Source of the DNA: Aedoeadaptatus coli
GTDB taxonomy: Bacteria; Bacillota; Clostridia; Tissierellales; Peptoniphilaceae
NCBI RefSeq assembly: GCF_900343085.1
Contig: NZ_OPYI01000004.1
Span: 83,795-147,794, forward strand
Direction: 5' to 3'
Length of the DNA: 64,000 nucleotides
Shown here one piece after another: positions 1 through 7,343 of the stretch. How positions within the stretch are numbered: the first letter of the stretch is position 1; every line of letters starts with the position of its first letter. The notes beneath the pieces are model-generated. The model did no database searches and was not told the DNA's origin. It worked only from the letters and a program-made list of their open reading frames with translations. The translations under genes were made by a program, and so were the position numbers.

Positions 1-369
1 AAAGTGCTTCACGTCTTTGCGGGACTGAACATTTAATGTGGCGGCGATTTTTCCGTAAACGCGATGCTCCACATAGACGTCCTCCACAATGGCGCCTAAA
101 TCCACGATGAGATTCAGCTCTTTGGTGATTTCGTCGTCTCGGTGATGGGACTTAAAGGTGCGGCGAAAGCCCTTGGGCGCGTCCATGTAGTAGCCGCGGT
201 TGGTGGAGTGGATGGGAATGTTTTTCGCCCGAAGCAGGCTGATGTCTTGGACGATGACCTGCCTGGAGACGGAAAAAGTTTTTGCCAGACTGTCGCCGGA
301 AATGGGCTCGGCGGATTCCCGAAGGGCTTTTTCGATTTCGTAGAGCCGCGTTTCCTTATCGAGAACCAT
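1..369 (-). CDS. niaR: NiaR-type NAD biosynthesis repressor (partial, C-terminus beyond the window)
   Basis: Only the first 123 residues are present; the gene runs off the left edge. Residues 1-60 form a winged-helix HTH of the HTH_11 type (SGDSLAKTFSVSRQVIVQDI, then LLRAKNIPI and a wing NRGYYM). The rest begins a His-rich domain matching the 3H ligand-binding domain of NiaR/YrxA proteins, which repress NAD synthesis or niacin uptake genes when niacin is plentiful. The ATG at 369 lies inside the nadC end and overlaps it by 14 bases, so it is translationally coupled as the last gene of nadA-nadC-niaR. This predicts autoregulation through the operator in front of nadA. Confidence in the family is good from the domain pattern and operon; the ligand is inferred from family knowledge. 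Confidence 0.85.
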   Translation of the reverse strand, partial: MVLDKETRLYEIEKALRESAEPISGDSLAKTFSVSRQVIVQDISLLRAKNIPIHSTNRGYYMDAPKGFRRTFKSHHRDDEITKELNLIVDLGAIVEDVYVEHRVYGKIAATLNVQSRKDVKHF

Positions 370-1219
370 CGGGTGTCAGTCCTTTCATGGAAAAATCCAG
401 CACCGGCGCCGAGTGGGTGAGGGCGCCGGAGGAGATGATGTCGGCGCCTAAGTCTTTGTATTTGGAAATGTTGTTTAGGTCCATATTGCCGGAAAGTTCC
501 ACCAGGGCGCGCCCGTCGATGAATTCGACGGCTTTTTTTATTTCGTCGGCGCTCATATTGTCCAGCATAATAATGTCCGCGCCGGCCTCCACGGCTTCTT
601 TCACCATGGCCATATCCTCCACCTCCACTTCGATCTTTCGAACGAAGGAGGCGTAGGCCTTGGTCCGCTTAATGGCTTCTGTGACGGAGCCCGCGGCACC
701 GATGTGATTGTCCTTGAGCATGACGCCGTCGGTGAGATTGAAGCGGTGGTTTTCGCCGCCGCCGCAGCGGACGGCGTACTTGGCGAAGATCCGAAAGTTC
801 GGCGTGGTCTTTCGCGTGTCCACGATTTTCGTCTCGCTCCCCGCCAGGGCATCGACCATTTTTCTTGTGTAGGTGGCGATGCCGCTCATGCGCTGAAGGA
901 AGTTCAGTGCCACTCGCTCCGCCGTCAAGAGGGCGCGAATGGGGCCTGTGATCGTGGCGATTAAATCGCCTTTTGATACAATATCGCCGTCTTCGAAATA
1001 CCACTCCACGGCGGTTCGCTCGTCGAAGAGGCGGAAGGTGCGCTCAAAAACCGGGGCGCCTGCGAGCACGCCGTCGGCCTTGGCAAAAAGCTTCACCGAG
1101 CCCCTTTCGTCGGCGTCCACCAAAGCGTTGGTTGAAATGTCTTCCTCGTTTACGTCTTCTTTTAGGGCGGCCAAAATGGCGTCGTCCATTAAAAAAGGCG
1201 CCAAAGTCAATTTGCCCAT
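356..1219 (-). CDS. nadC: Nicotinate-nucleotide pyrophosphorylase (quinolinate phosphoribosyltransferase)
   Basis: This 287-residue enzyme condenses quinolinate with PRPP and releases CO2 to give nicotinate mononucleotide, the step after NadA. Family landmarks are visible: the TRKTTP motif at residues 135-140, GGGENHR at 153-159 followed by MLKDNH at 167-172, and a C-terminal barrel segment with ELSGNM and SSGALTHS typical of phosphate binding. Length is normal for the family. The start is 13 bases from the nadA stop and has AAGGAG upstream. It is the middle gene of nadA-nadC-niaR. The usual TPGLR of the TRKTTPGLR motif reads TPNFR here, a mild variation. Confidence 0.95.
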   Translation of the reverse strand: MGKLTLAPFLMDDAILAALKEDVNEEDISTNALVDADERGSVKLFAKADGVLAGAPVFERTFRLFDERTAVEWYFEDGDIVSKGDLIATITGPIRALLTAERVALNFLQRMSGIATYTRKMVDALAGSETKIVDTRKTTPNFRIFAKYAVRCGGGENHRFNLTDGVMLKDNHIGAAGSVTEAIKRTKAYASFVRKIEVEVEDMAMVKEAVEAGADIIMLDNMSADEIKKAVEFIDGRALVELSGNMDLNNISKYKDLGADIISSGALTHSAPVLDFSMKGLTPDGSR

Positions 1220-1232
1220 AAAGCTCCTTTCC

Positions 1233-2132
1233 TTATTTGCTTGCGATGGCGAGCATGCGGTCCAAGGGAACCTTGGCTTTTTCGATTAAATCCGCGTCTA
1301 GAATCACTTCATTGTCGCCGGTTTCCAAGACGTGAATGATCTTGTCCACGGTGACCATTTTCATGCCGGCGCAAATCATGTCCGGGAAAATAAATTCCTT
1401 GTCGGGATAAAGTCTGTTTAATTCCCAGGCGATGCCTTCTTCCGTGAGAATAATGTTTTTGTCCTTATTCAAATCGCCGACGGCACTTAAAATGCCCTTG
1501 GTGCTTCCCGTGTAATCGGCCAGCTCGAGCACTTCCGCCTTGCATTCCGGGTGGCAGAACACGGCGGCGTCCGGGTGTTCCTTCTTCAGGGCGCGGACCA
1601 TGTCTGCAGTTAAGCTGTCGTGGACCGGGCAGCAGCCGGCGTTGTTAATAAAGTGCTTGTCCGGGAAAGCCCCTTCCGTGTTGTGGCCTAAATTTCCGTC
1701 GGGAATAAAGAAAATGTTCTTTGCGTCGATGGCGCTTACCACTTTTGCCGCGTTAGAAGAGGTGAGGCAGTAGTCCGAATGGGCCTTCACTTCGGCGGTG
1801 GAGTTGACGTAAGAGACCACGGCGAGGTCGTCGTATTTTTCTCTCATTTCCTTAATGGCATCCACATCCACCATGTGAGCCATGGGGCAGTCGGCGTCGG
1901 GATCGGGAAGGTAGACGGTTTTTTCCGGATTTAAAATCTTTACCGTCTCTCCCATAAATTCCACGCCGGCCATAACGATGGTCTTCGCGTCAATGCCCGT
2001 GGCGATTTTCGCCAGGGTAAAGGAGTCGCCGACGTGATCGGCAATTTCCTGAACGGCGCCGTCCACATAGTAGTGGGCCAGAATGACGGCGTCCTTTTCT
2101 TTTTTTAAGCGTGCGAGGGTGTCCTTTTCCAA
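1233..2132 (-). CDS. nadA: Quinolinate synthase (4Fe-4S), NadA
   Basis: NadA condenses iminoaspartate with dihydroxyacetone phosphate to form quinolinate and needs an oxygen-sensitive [4Fe-4S] cluster. From a TTG start at 2132, preceded at good distance by AAAGGAAG, the protein is 299 residues, the usual short form. A longer in-frame reading to 2204 would run through the promoter and is not favoured. Cys82, Cys168 and Cys254 fall where the three cluster ligands lie in the T. maritima enzyme. The HPEC segment (194-197) is also present. It leads the operon nadA-nadC-niaR. No nadB (L-aspartate oxidase) is next to it, so the iminoaspartate source is not shown in this window. Confidence 0.95.
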   Translation of the reverse strand: MEKDTLARLKKEKDAVILAHYYVDGAVQEIADHVGDSFTLAKIATGIDAKTIVMAGVEFMGETVKILNPEKTVYLPDPDADCPMAHMVDVDAIKEMREKYDDLAVVSYVNSTAEVKAHSDYCLTSSNAAKVVSAIDAKNIFFIPDGNLGHNTEGAFPDKHFINNAGCCPVHDSLTADMVRALKKEHPDAAVFCHPECKAEVLELADYTGSTKGILSAVGDLNKDKNIILTEEGIAWELNRLYPDKEFIFPDMICAGMKMVTVDKIIHVLETGDNEVILDADLIEKAKVPLDRMLAIASK

Positions 2133-2172
2133 TTCAGTCTTCCTTTCTTCTGTGTAATCGTGAATCTTACAT

Positions 2173-2217
2173 AGAATACCACAAGTATTGGCAGATGACA
2201 ACACCGCTGTCTTGTCA
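2173..2217 (-). promoter_or_regulatory. nadA promoter overlapped by a putative NiaR operator
   Basis: On the minus strand TTGTCA (2196-2201) and TATTCT (2173-2178) are 17 bases apart, a good sigma-A promoter for nadA. The same -35 hexamer is one arm of a perfect inverted repeat TGACAA-N10-TTGTCA at 2196-2217. NiaR is encoded at the end of this operon, so a repressor site over the -35 box is the simplest reading. Assignment to NiaR is inference. Confidence 0.65.
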
Positions 2218-2227
2218 GTAAAGAAAA

Positions 2228-2256
2228 TTGAGTCCGAAGGCGATTCGGGCTATAAT
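2228..2256 (+). promoter_or_regulatory. Promoter for the rhodanese gene
   Basis: TTGAGT (2228-2233) and a perfect TATAAT (2251-2256) are 17 bases apart, 28 bases upstream of the ATG at 2284. It diverges from the nadA promoter. Confidence 0.7.
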
Positions 2257-2283
2257 GAAAGCAACACGAAAAGGAGGCGCGGC

Positions 2284-2604
2284 ATGAACAGTTTACGAGA
2301 TCTATTCGGCGCAAAGAAAACGCCGTCGATACCGGCGAAGGATTTAAAGGACAGGTCAACGAAATTTATTTTAGACGTGCGGGAGCCCGACGAAATCGCC
2401 ACGGGAAAAATTCCCGGCGCCTACACCATCCCCTTGGGAGATTTAAGTGCGCGGGAAGGGGAACTCCCCAAAGACGAGACGATTTATGTCGTCTGTCGCT
2501 CCGGCAATCGCAGTCAAAAGGCCTGCGAGTACCTTGAAAGCAAGGGCTATGACTGCGTCAATGTTGCAGGCGGCATGTTGGCCTACAAGGGACCGGTGGA
2601 ATAA
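2284..2604 (+). CDS. Rhodanese-like single-domain sulfurtransferase
   Basis: This is a 106-residue single rhodanese domain. The N-terminal part carries DVREPDE and the IPGAYTIPLGDL strand-loop, and the active-site loop is VCRSGNRS with the catalytic cysteine at about residue 70, which would carry a persulfide. The C-terminal GGMLAYKG is typical. The ATG at 2284 follows AGGAGGCG; the longer frame upstream lacks a ribosome site and runs through the promoter. Rhodaneses move sulfane sulfur for Fe-S cluster, thiolation or detoxification reactions, and the acceptor cannot be told from sequence. The rubredoxin gene follows 80 bases downstream, which fits a redox or metal-sulfur setting without proving a link. 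Confidence 0.93.
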   Translation: MNSLRDLFGAKKTPSIPAKDLKDRSTKFILDVREPDEIATGKIPGAYTIPLGDLSAREGELPKDETIYVVCRSGNRSQKACEYLESKGYDCVNVAGGMLAYKGPVE

Positions 2605-2684
2605 GACGACGCGTCGGGGAAATTTGAAAAAAATTTTTGAAGCGTGTAAAAGCGGGTATAAGGGAAACAGAATAGGAGGAAGTT

Positions 2685-2864
2685 ATGGAAAAAGACATGA
2701 GTAAATACCGCTGCAAACCCTGCGGCTATGTGTACGATCCGGCGAAAGGTGTGCCGGAATACGGCATCGAACCGGGAATCCCCTTTTCCGAATTGCCCGA
2801 CGACTGGACTTGCCCTCGTTGCGGCACCAGCAAGTGGATGTTTGTAAAAGTCGAAGAAGATTAA
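2685..2864 (+). CDS. Rubredoxin
   Basis: This 59-residue electron carrier is too short for many ORF callers. Two CxxCG knuckles bind one iron: CKPCGY near the N-terminus and CPRCGT near the C-terminus, with the typical YVYDPAKG and DDWTCPRCG segments between. The ATG at 2685 follows AGGAGG by 6 bases. Rubredoxins pass single electrons in anaerobes, often to oxygen- or superoxide-reducing enzymes. No obvious partner is adjacent, but a candidate NADH:rubredoxin reductase lies at 25318-26511. It sits between a rhodanese and an OYE-type flavoprotein and ends at a strong terminator. Confidence 0.95.
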   Translation: MEKDMSKYRCKPCGYVYDPAKGVPEYGIEPGIPFSELPDDWTCPRCGTSKWMFVKVEED

Positions 2865-2887
2865 AGCGCTCGAAAGAGTGCTTTTTT
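2865..2887 (+). terminator. Rho-independent terminator after rubredoxin
   Basis: Seven-pair stem AGCGCTC/GAGTGCT with a GAAA loop, followed by six T. Confidence 0.85.
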
Positions 2888-2904
2888 CATAAGCGGGAGG
2901 AATC

Positions 2905-3864
2905 ATGAGAAAAATTCACGAGATCGTTCACGTGGGCGTGGACATTCACAGTCGATTGGTCATGCCGCCCATGGTGACGGAGGCCTCGGTCGAAGGAGAG
3001 ATCAGCGAAAAAACCCTGGCCTATTACAAAAAAATGGCGGCGAATAAACAATTCGATCTCTTCATCATCGAACACAGCTACGTCGCAGAAGACGGCAAGG
3101 CCAGCCTGAAGCAAATGAGTTTGGCCGACGACGAAAAAATCGGCGGGCACGAAAAATTAGTCGAGGCCATAAAAAGTGTGCGTCCCGATGCCGCCGTGTT
3201 TTTGCAATTAAATCACGCCGGCATCAAGACGCGGGGAGACATTATCGGCACAGACCCCATGGGCCCCTCGGTGCGACCTTGGGATAAAATGTGCCGGGCC
3301 ATGACCTTAGACGACATGGCGCGGGTAAAAGAGGATTTCGTCGCGGCGGCTATGCGCGCGAAGGAAGCGGGCTACGACGGCGCGGAACTTCACGTGGCTC
3401 ACGGCTACTTGCTGAACCAATTCCTTTCGCCCCTGACCAACTTCCGCGACGATGCCTACGGCGAAGATCGGGTGAAATACCCTCTGGAAGTATTTCGGGC
3501 CATGAAGGAAGCCTTAGGCGACTTCCCCCTGGCCGTGCGCATCGGCGGCATCGAAACCATCGCGGGCGGCACCACCGTGGATGACGGCGTCCGCGCCGCA
3601 AAAGCCTTCGACGCCGCAGGCGCCGCCTTCTTAGACATGACCGGCGGCATGACCGGCTACAATCGCCCCGGCCACAGGGAAGCCGGCTGGTTTCAAGATT
3701 TGAGCCGCGCCGTGAAAGGCGAAACCACGGCCCCGGTGCTTTTAACCGGCGGCATCACCACCTACGACGAGGCGGAAAAATTACTGGCAGAAGATGCGGC
3801 GGATCTTTTCGGCATCGGCCGCGCCTTTTTAAAAGACCCGAATTGGGAGACGGATAAGCTCTAA
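2905..3864 (+). CDS. Old Yellow Enzyme-family NADH:flavin oxidoreductase
   Basis: This 319-residue FMN TIM-barrel protein covers the core OYE domain only. Landmarks are the early VMPPMVT strand, LQLNHAG (about 94-100), the HVAHGYLLNQFLSP segment around 155-170 with the active-site histidines, the NFRDDAYG loop, the RIGG strand, and the C-terminal GGITT and GIGRAFLKDP phosphate-binding elements. It lacks the extra flavodoxin and Fe-S domains of the 2-enoate reductase subfamily, so it resembles the short YqjM/NamA class. Substrates are probably electron-poor alkenes, which is inference. The ATG at 2905 follows GGGAGGA. It is a single gene bounded by terminators on both sides. Confidence 0.85.
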   Translation: MRKIHEIVHVGVDIHSRLVMPPMVTEASVEGEISEKTLAYYKKMAANKQFDLFIIEHSYVAEDGKASLKQMSLADDEKIGGHEKLVEAIKSVRPDAAVFLQLNHAGIKTRGDIIGTDPMGPSVRPWDKMCRAMTLDDMARVKEDFVAAAMRAKEAGYDGAELHVAHGYLLNQFLSPLTNFRDDAYGEDRVKYPLEVFRAMKEALGDFPLAVRIGGIETIAGGTTVDDGVRAAKAFDAAGAAFLDMTGGMTGYNRPGHREAGWFQDLSRAVKGETTAPVLLTGGITTYDEAEKLLAEDAADLFGIGRAFLKDPNWETDKL

Positions 3865-3868
3865 GAGA

Positions 3869-3896
3869 AGCTGCGGTAGGAGCCGCGGCTTTTTTT
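3869..3896 (+). terminator. Rho-independent terminator after the OYE gene
   Basis: Eight-pair stem AGCTGCGG/CCGCGGCT with a six-base loop, then seven T. Confidence 0.85.
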
Positions 3897-3931
3897 GCGG
3901 CGAAATCCCCTAAACCACGGGTCATTGTCTA

Positions 3932-3940
3932 TGTTATAAT
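3932..3940 (+). promoter_or_regulatory. Extended -10 promoter for the ACT-domain gene
   Basis: TGT directly precedes a perfect TATAAT (3935-3940), 25 bases before the ATG at 3966. No good -35 hexamer is seen. Confidence 0.6.
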
Positions 3941-3965
3941 GGTCTCAATACAAAGGAGGGATTGG

Positions 3966-4235
3966 ATGAAAGCTGTTGTCAGTGTTTTAGGTAAGGATCA
4001 GGTAGGGATTGTCTCCCGCGTTACGACGCTTTTGGCGGAACACGGTTTTAATATTTTGGACATTAGTCAAACCATCGTCAGCTCTTATTTCACCATGATT
4101 CTCGTGGTGGAACATGCCGACGAAAATTTTGCCCTGGAAAGCGTGGTCGGCGATTACGAAGCCCTGGGCAAATCCATGGGTTTGGACATTCGTATGCAGC
4201 ACGAGGCGCTTTTTAGCCGCATGCACCATATTTAG
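3966..4235 (+). CDS. ACT domain protein (UPF0237 family)
   Basis: The 89-residue protein is a single ACT domain: [20 protein letters not shown] at the N-terminus is the classic ACT strand-helix with the GKD..GIV ligand loop, followed by [10 protein letters not shown] and the second repeat. The ATG at 3966 has AAAGGAGGG upstream; an upstream in-frame GTG lacks a ribosome site. UPF0237 proteins are thought to be regulatory and to bind small molecules, but the ligand is unknown. The next gene, a UPF0210 protein, starts 14 bases later. The pair occurs together in many Firmicutes, so the ACT protein may regulate or partner it; that is inference from context. Confidence 0.9.
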   Translation: MKAVVSVLGKDQVGIVSRVTTLLAEHGFNILDISQTIVSSYFTMILVVEHADENFALESVVGDYEALGKSMGLDIRMQHEALFSRMHHI

Positions 4236-4249
4236 AAAGGACGTCTCTT

Positions 4250-5605
4250 TTGGATAATTCTTCGATTCTCGAAACAATTCACATGCTGGAGCATGAGAAT
4301 TTAGATATACGAACGGCGACCTTGGGGATTTCCCTTATGGATTGCATTTCCGACGACGTGGACGTGGTATGTAAGCGGGTTTACGACAAGATCACCACTT
4401 TAGGTGCCGATCTGGTGGATGAAGCCAATGCCGTGGGCGCGAAATACGGGGTAAGCGTGGTCAACAAGCGCATTTCCGTGACGCCGGCCTCTTTGGTTTT
4501 GCCTCGGGGCACGAAAGAGGATTTCGTCAAGCTCGCCAAAGCCATGGACGATGCGGCCATTAAAATCGGCGTGGACTTTATCGGCGGCTTCTCCGCTTTG
4601 GTTCACAGCGGCATGACGGAAAGCGAACGGGCGTTAATCGAGGCCATCCCCGAAGCTTTGGCCACGACGGAAAAGGTGTGTTCCTCGGTGAATGTGGGCT
4701 CCTCGAAGTCGGGCCTCAATATGGATGCCGTGGCTTTGATGGGAAAAGTGATTAAGGATGCGGCCTATTTAAGTCGCGACGCGGATTCCATCGGTTGCGC
4801 GAAGCTCGTGGTCTTCGCCAATGCCGTGGAAGACAATCCCTTTATGGCCGGCGCTTTCCACGGCACGGGCCTGGGGGATCACGTGCTTCACGTGGGCATT
4901 TCCGGTCCCGGCGTGGTCAAGACGGCCCTGGAAAAATTCCGCGGCGCGCCTTTCGACGAAGTGGCTCAGTGCATCAGCGAAATGACCTTTAAGATTACCC
5001 GCATGGGGGAATTGGTGGGCAAGGAAATCGCCAAGCGTTTGGACACGCCCTTCGGCACCATCGACCTGTCTCTCGCGCCGACGCCGGCGGTGGGCGACAG
5101 TGTGGCGCGGATTTTGGAAGAAATCGGCGTGGGCACCGTGGGCGGCCACGGCACGACGGCGGCTTTGGCCATGTTAAACGACGCGGTGAAAAAAGGCGGA
5201 ATCAACGCCTCCGCTCACGTGGGCGGCTTAAGCGGCGCCTTTATTCCCGTATCGGAAGATGAGGGCATGATTTCCGCCGCCGCATCGGGGGCTTTGGCTT
5301 TCGACAAATTGGAAGCCATGACCTGCGTCTGCTCCGTGGGACTGGACATGATCGCCATTCCGGGAGACACGCCGGCTGAAACCTTATCGGCTATGATCGC
5401 CGACGAGTCCATGATCGGCGTCATTAACCACAAGACCACGGCGGTGCGCCTGATTCCCGTTTACGGAAAAGATGTGGGCGATAACGCCACCTTCGGCGGC
5501 CTTTTAGGGGAAGCGCCCATTCTTCCCGTGCACAAAAACGACTGTGCGGCTTTCGCCGTGCGGGGCGGCTTTATTCCCGCGCCGATTCACAGCTTTAAGA
5601 ATTAA
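4250..5605 (+). CDS. UPF0210 (PFL/DUF711) family protein, function unknown
   Basis: This 451-residue protein starts at TTG 4250, preceded by AGAAAGGA. Its sequence matches the PFL-like UPF0210 family: an N-terminal [14 protein letters not shown] segment, the [14 protein letters not shown] loop near residue 120, repeated glycine-rich segments such as [13 protein letters not shown], and a long C-terminal domain. Crystal structures in the family resemble glycyl radical enzymes in fold, but I see no C-terminal RVSG-type glycyl loop, so radical chemistry is not supported. It forms a two-gene operon with the ACT-domain protein. No enzymatic role can be assigned. Confidence 0.85.
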   Translation: MDNSSILETIHMLEHENLDIRTATLGISLMDCISDDVDVVCKRVYDKITTLGADLVDEANAVGAKYGVSVVNKRISVTPASLVLPRGTKEDFVKLAKAMDDAAIKIGVDFIGGFSALVHSGMTESERALIEAIPEALATTEKVCSSVNVGSSKSGLNMDAVALMGKVIKDAAYLSRDADSIGCAKLVVFANAVEDNPFMAGAFHGTGLGDHVLHVGISGPGVVKTALEKFRGAPFDEVAQCISEMTFKITRMGELVGKEIAKRLDTPFGTIDLSLAPTPAVGDSVARILEEIGVGTVGGHGTTAALAMLNDAVKKGGINASAHVGGLSGAFIPVSEDEGMISAAASGALAFDKLEAMTCVCSVGLDMIAIPGDTPAETLSAMIADESMIGVINHKTTAVRLIPVYGKDVGDNATFGGLLGEAPILPVHKNDCAAFAVRGGFIPAPIHSFKN

Positions 5606-5619
5606 ATCGAAGGGACCAA

Positions 5620-6672
5620 ATGACTGTTACGATACAAGAATTTGTCTCCATGATGACGCAAAATCCCGCCATTTTCCTTACGACCCTGCTGGTTTTGGCG
5701 GTGGTTTTCGTCAACGGCTGGACCGATGCGCCCAATGCCATCGCCACTGCCGTCTCCACGCGGAGCATCGAGCCGCAAAAAGCTATTTATCTGGCGACGC
5801 TCTTTAATTTTCTCGGGGTCTTTCTTATGACGGCCCTAAACGCCAATGTGGCGGAGACGATTTACAATATGGTGGACTTTAACGGCAATACCAACGAAGC
5901 CTTAATCGCCCTGGCCGCGGCTCAGGTGAGCATTGTCCTATGGGCCACGGCGGCTTGGTATTTCGGGATTCCCACGTCGGAATCCCACGCCCTGATCGCC
6001 GGGCTTTCAGGCTCGGCCATCGCCCTGCACGGAGGCCTCGCCGGGATCAACGGAGCGGAATGGATGAAAAACATCTACGGTCTCGTCCTTTCCACGGTGG
6101 TGGGTTTTCTTATGGGCTATGTGGTGGTGGAGATTATTAAGCGGCTCTTGGCCGGCTCCGACCGGCGCAGCACCAAGACCTTTTTCAAAAACGGGCAGAT
6201 CGTTTCGGCGGCGGCCATGGCCTTTATGCACGGCGCCCAAGACGGGCAAAAGTTTATGGGCGTCTTTATGCTGGCCTTCAGCCTGGCTGCCGGCACCGGC
6301 GGTACGGGGCATTTTGTGATCCCCTCCTGGCTCATGATTTTAATTTCTCTGGTTATCGGCCTGGGAACGAGCTTAGGGGGCCTGAGAATCATTAAATCCG
6401 TGGGCATGAATATGGTGAAGCTTGAAACCTACGAAGGCTTCGCTGCCGATATCGGCGCCGTCGTGAGCTTGCTCGTGGCATCCGTGGCCGGCTTTCCCGT
6501 GTCCACCACCCACACAAAGACCACGGCCATTATGGGCGTGGGGGCATCGAAGCACATTAAAAACGTGAATTGGTCCGTGGTAAGCGAAATGGGCCTGGCG
6601 TGGATATTGACCTTTCCCGGTTGCGGGTTGATCGGATTTATCGTCACCTATTTGCTTATTCATCTGATTTAG
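5620..6672 (+). CDS. Inorganic phosphate transporter, PiT family
   Basis: This 350-residue integral membrane protein has about ten hydrophobic segments. The PiT signature appears twice as expected for the inverted repeat: FVNGWTDAPNAIATAVSTR near residue 32 and AVVSLLVASVAGFPVSTTHT with MGVGA near residues 285-310. PTSESHALI (about 114-122) and FMHGAQDGQKFMG (about 205-217) are further conserved family motifs. It imports phosphate coupled to a proton or cation at the membrane. The start is 14 bases after the UPF0210 stop, with AAGGGA upstream. The DUF47 gene follows after 8 bases, the usual pairing. Confidence 0.93.
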   Translation: MTVTIQEFVSMMTQNPAIFLTTLLVLAVVFVNGWTDAPNAIATAVSTRSIEPQKAIYLATLFNFLGVFLMTALNANVAETIYNMVDFNGNTNEALIALAAAQVSIVLWATAAWYFGIPTSESHALIAGLSGSAIALHGGLAGINGAEWMKNIYGLVLSTVVGFLMGYVVVEIIKRLLAGSDRRSTKTFFKNGQIVSAAAMAFMHGAQDGQKFMGVFMLAFSLAAGTGGTGHFVIPSWLMILISLVIGLGTSLGGLRIIKSVGMNMVKLETYEGFAADIGAVVSLLVASVAGFPVSTTHTKTTAIMGVGASKHIKNVNWSVVSEMGLAWILTFPGCGLIGFIVTYLLIHLI

Positions 6673-6680
6673 GAGAAGTT

Positions 6681-7307
6681 ATGAAAGAAAGAAAGTTCGA
6701 TTACTTCCGAAAATTCAGCGACATGGCTCAAAAGGCATCGCTGGCGGCGGATCTTTTGCAGACCACCTTGGGTGCCTACGACGCGGCGAAACTGCGAGAG
6801 GCGACCGACGCCATGAAGCACATCGAAAACGACTGCGATCAGATCATGCACGACATAATGAATCGCCTGGCCGTAGAGTTTTTGCCGCCCATCGAGCGGG
6901 AAGACATTATCGAGATCACGGACAAGCTGGACACGGTGGTGGATTCCATCGAGGAAATTTTGCTGAGCCTGTATATGTACCGGGTGCGCGAACTCATTCC
7001 CGAGACCTTGGAATTTGTGGATCTTATCGTCGAAAGCACGGCCATGCTCGAGGAAGTGGTGTTGGAATTCAGCAATTTCAAACGCTCCAACGAGGTGAAG
7101 GAAAAGATCATCCGCATCAATTCCCTGGAAGGGGAAGGGGACACTCTGTACTTAAATTCCATGCGTTCCCTCTTCGACTATACCGGCGAATTCGATTCCA
7201 GAAAGACGATTATCTGGAAGGAAATGCTGCAGGTCTTGGAAAATTGCCTGGACAGCATCGAAGAATGTGCCAATGAATTTGAAACGGCCATGTTGAAAAA
7301 CGGTTAA
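6681..7307 (+). CDS. DUF47 (PhoU-like) phosphate transport accessory protein
   Basis: The 208-residue all-helical cytoplasmic protein belongs to the DUF47/TIGR00153 family, distant relatives of PhoU. E/DxxxD-type metal-binding pairs are visible, for example MKHIENDCDQIMHD near residues 48-61 and ITDKLDTVVDSIEE near 87-100. The ATG at 6681 follows AGGAGAAGTT, 8 bases after the pit stop. DUF47 proteins almost always neighbour PiT transporters and are thought to gate or regulate them; that role is from family context. The operon ends at a bidirectional terminator. Confidence 0.92.
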   Translation: MKERKFDYFRKFSDMAQKASLAADLLQTTLGAYDAAKLREATDAMKHIENDCDQIMHDIMNRLAVEFLPPIEREDIIEITDKLDTVVDSIEEILLSLYMYRVRELIPETLEFVDLIVESTAMLEEVVLEFSNFKRSNEVKEKIIRINSLEGEGDTLYLNSMRSLFDYTGEFDSRKTIIWKEMLQVLENCLDSIEECANEFETAMLKNG

Positions 7308-7316
7308 ATAAAAATT

Positions 7317-7343
7317 GCCCTCTCGTCTGTGAGAGGGCTTTTC
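7317..7343. terminator. Bidirectional terminator between DUF47 and the helicase gene
   Basis: Perfect eight-pair stem GCCCTCTC/GAGAGGGC with a six-base loop. TTTTCT follows on the plus strand, and AATTTTTATT follows on the minus strand, so it can serve both convergent genes. Confidence 0.8.

Noticed and set aside
2133..2204. N-terminal extension of NadA
   Set aside because: It would include the promoter and operator; the TTG at 2132 has a good ribosome site and gives the standard length and cysteine positions.
2608..2617. CGACGCGTCG palindrome after the rhodanese gene
   Set aside because: Ten bases with no T tract; likely chance and too weak for a terminator or operator call.
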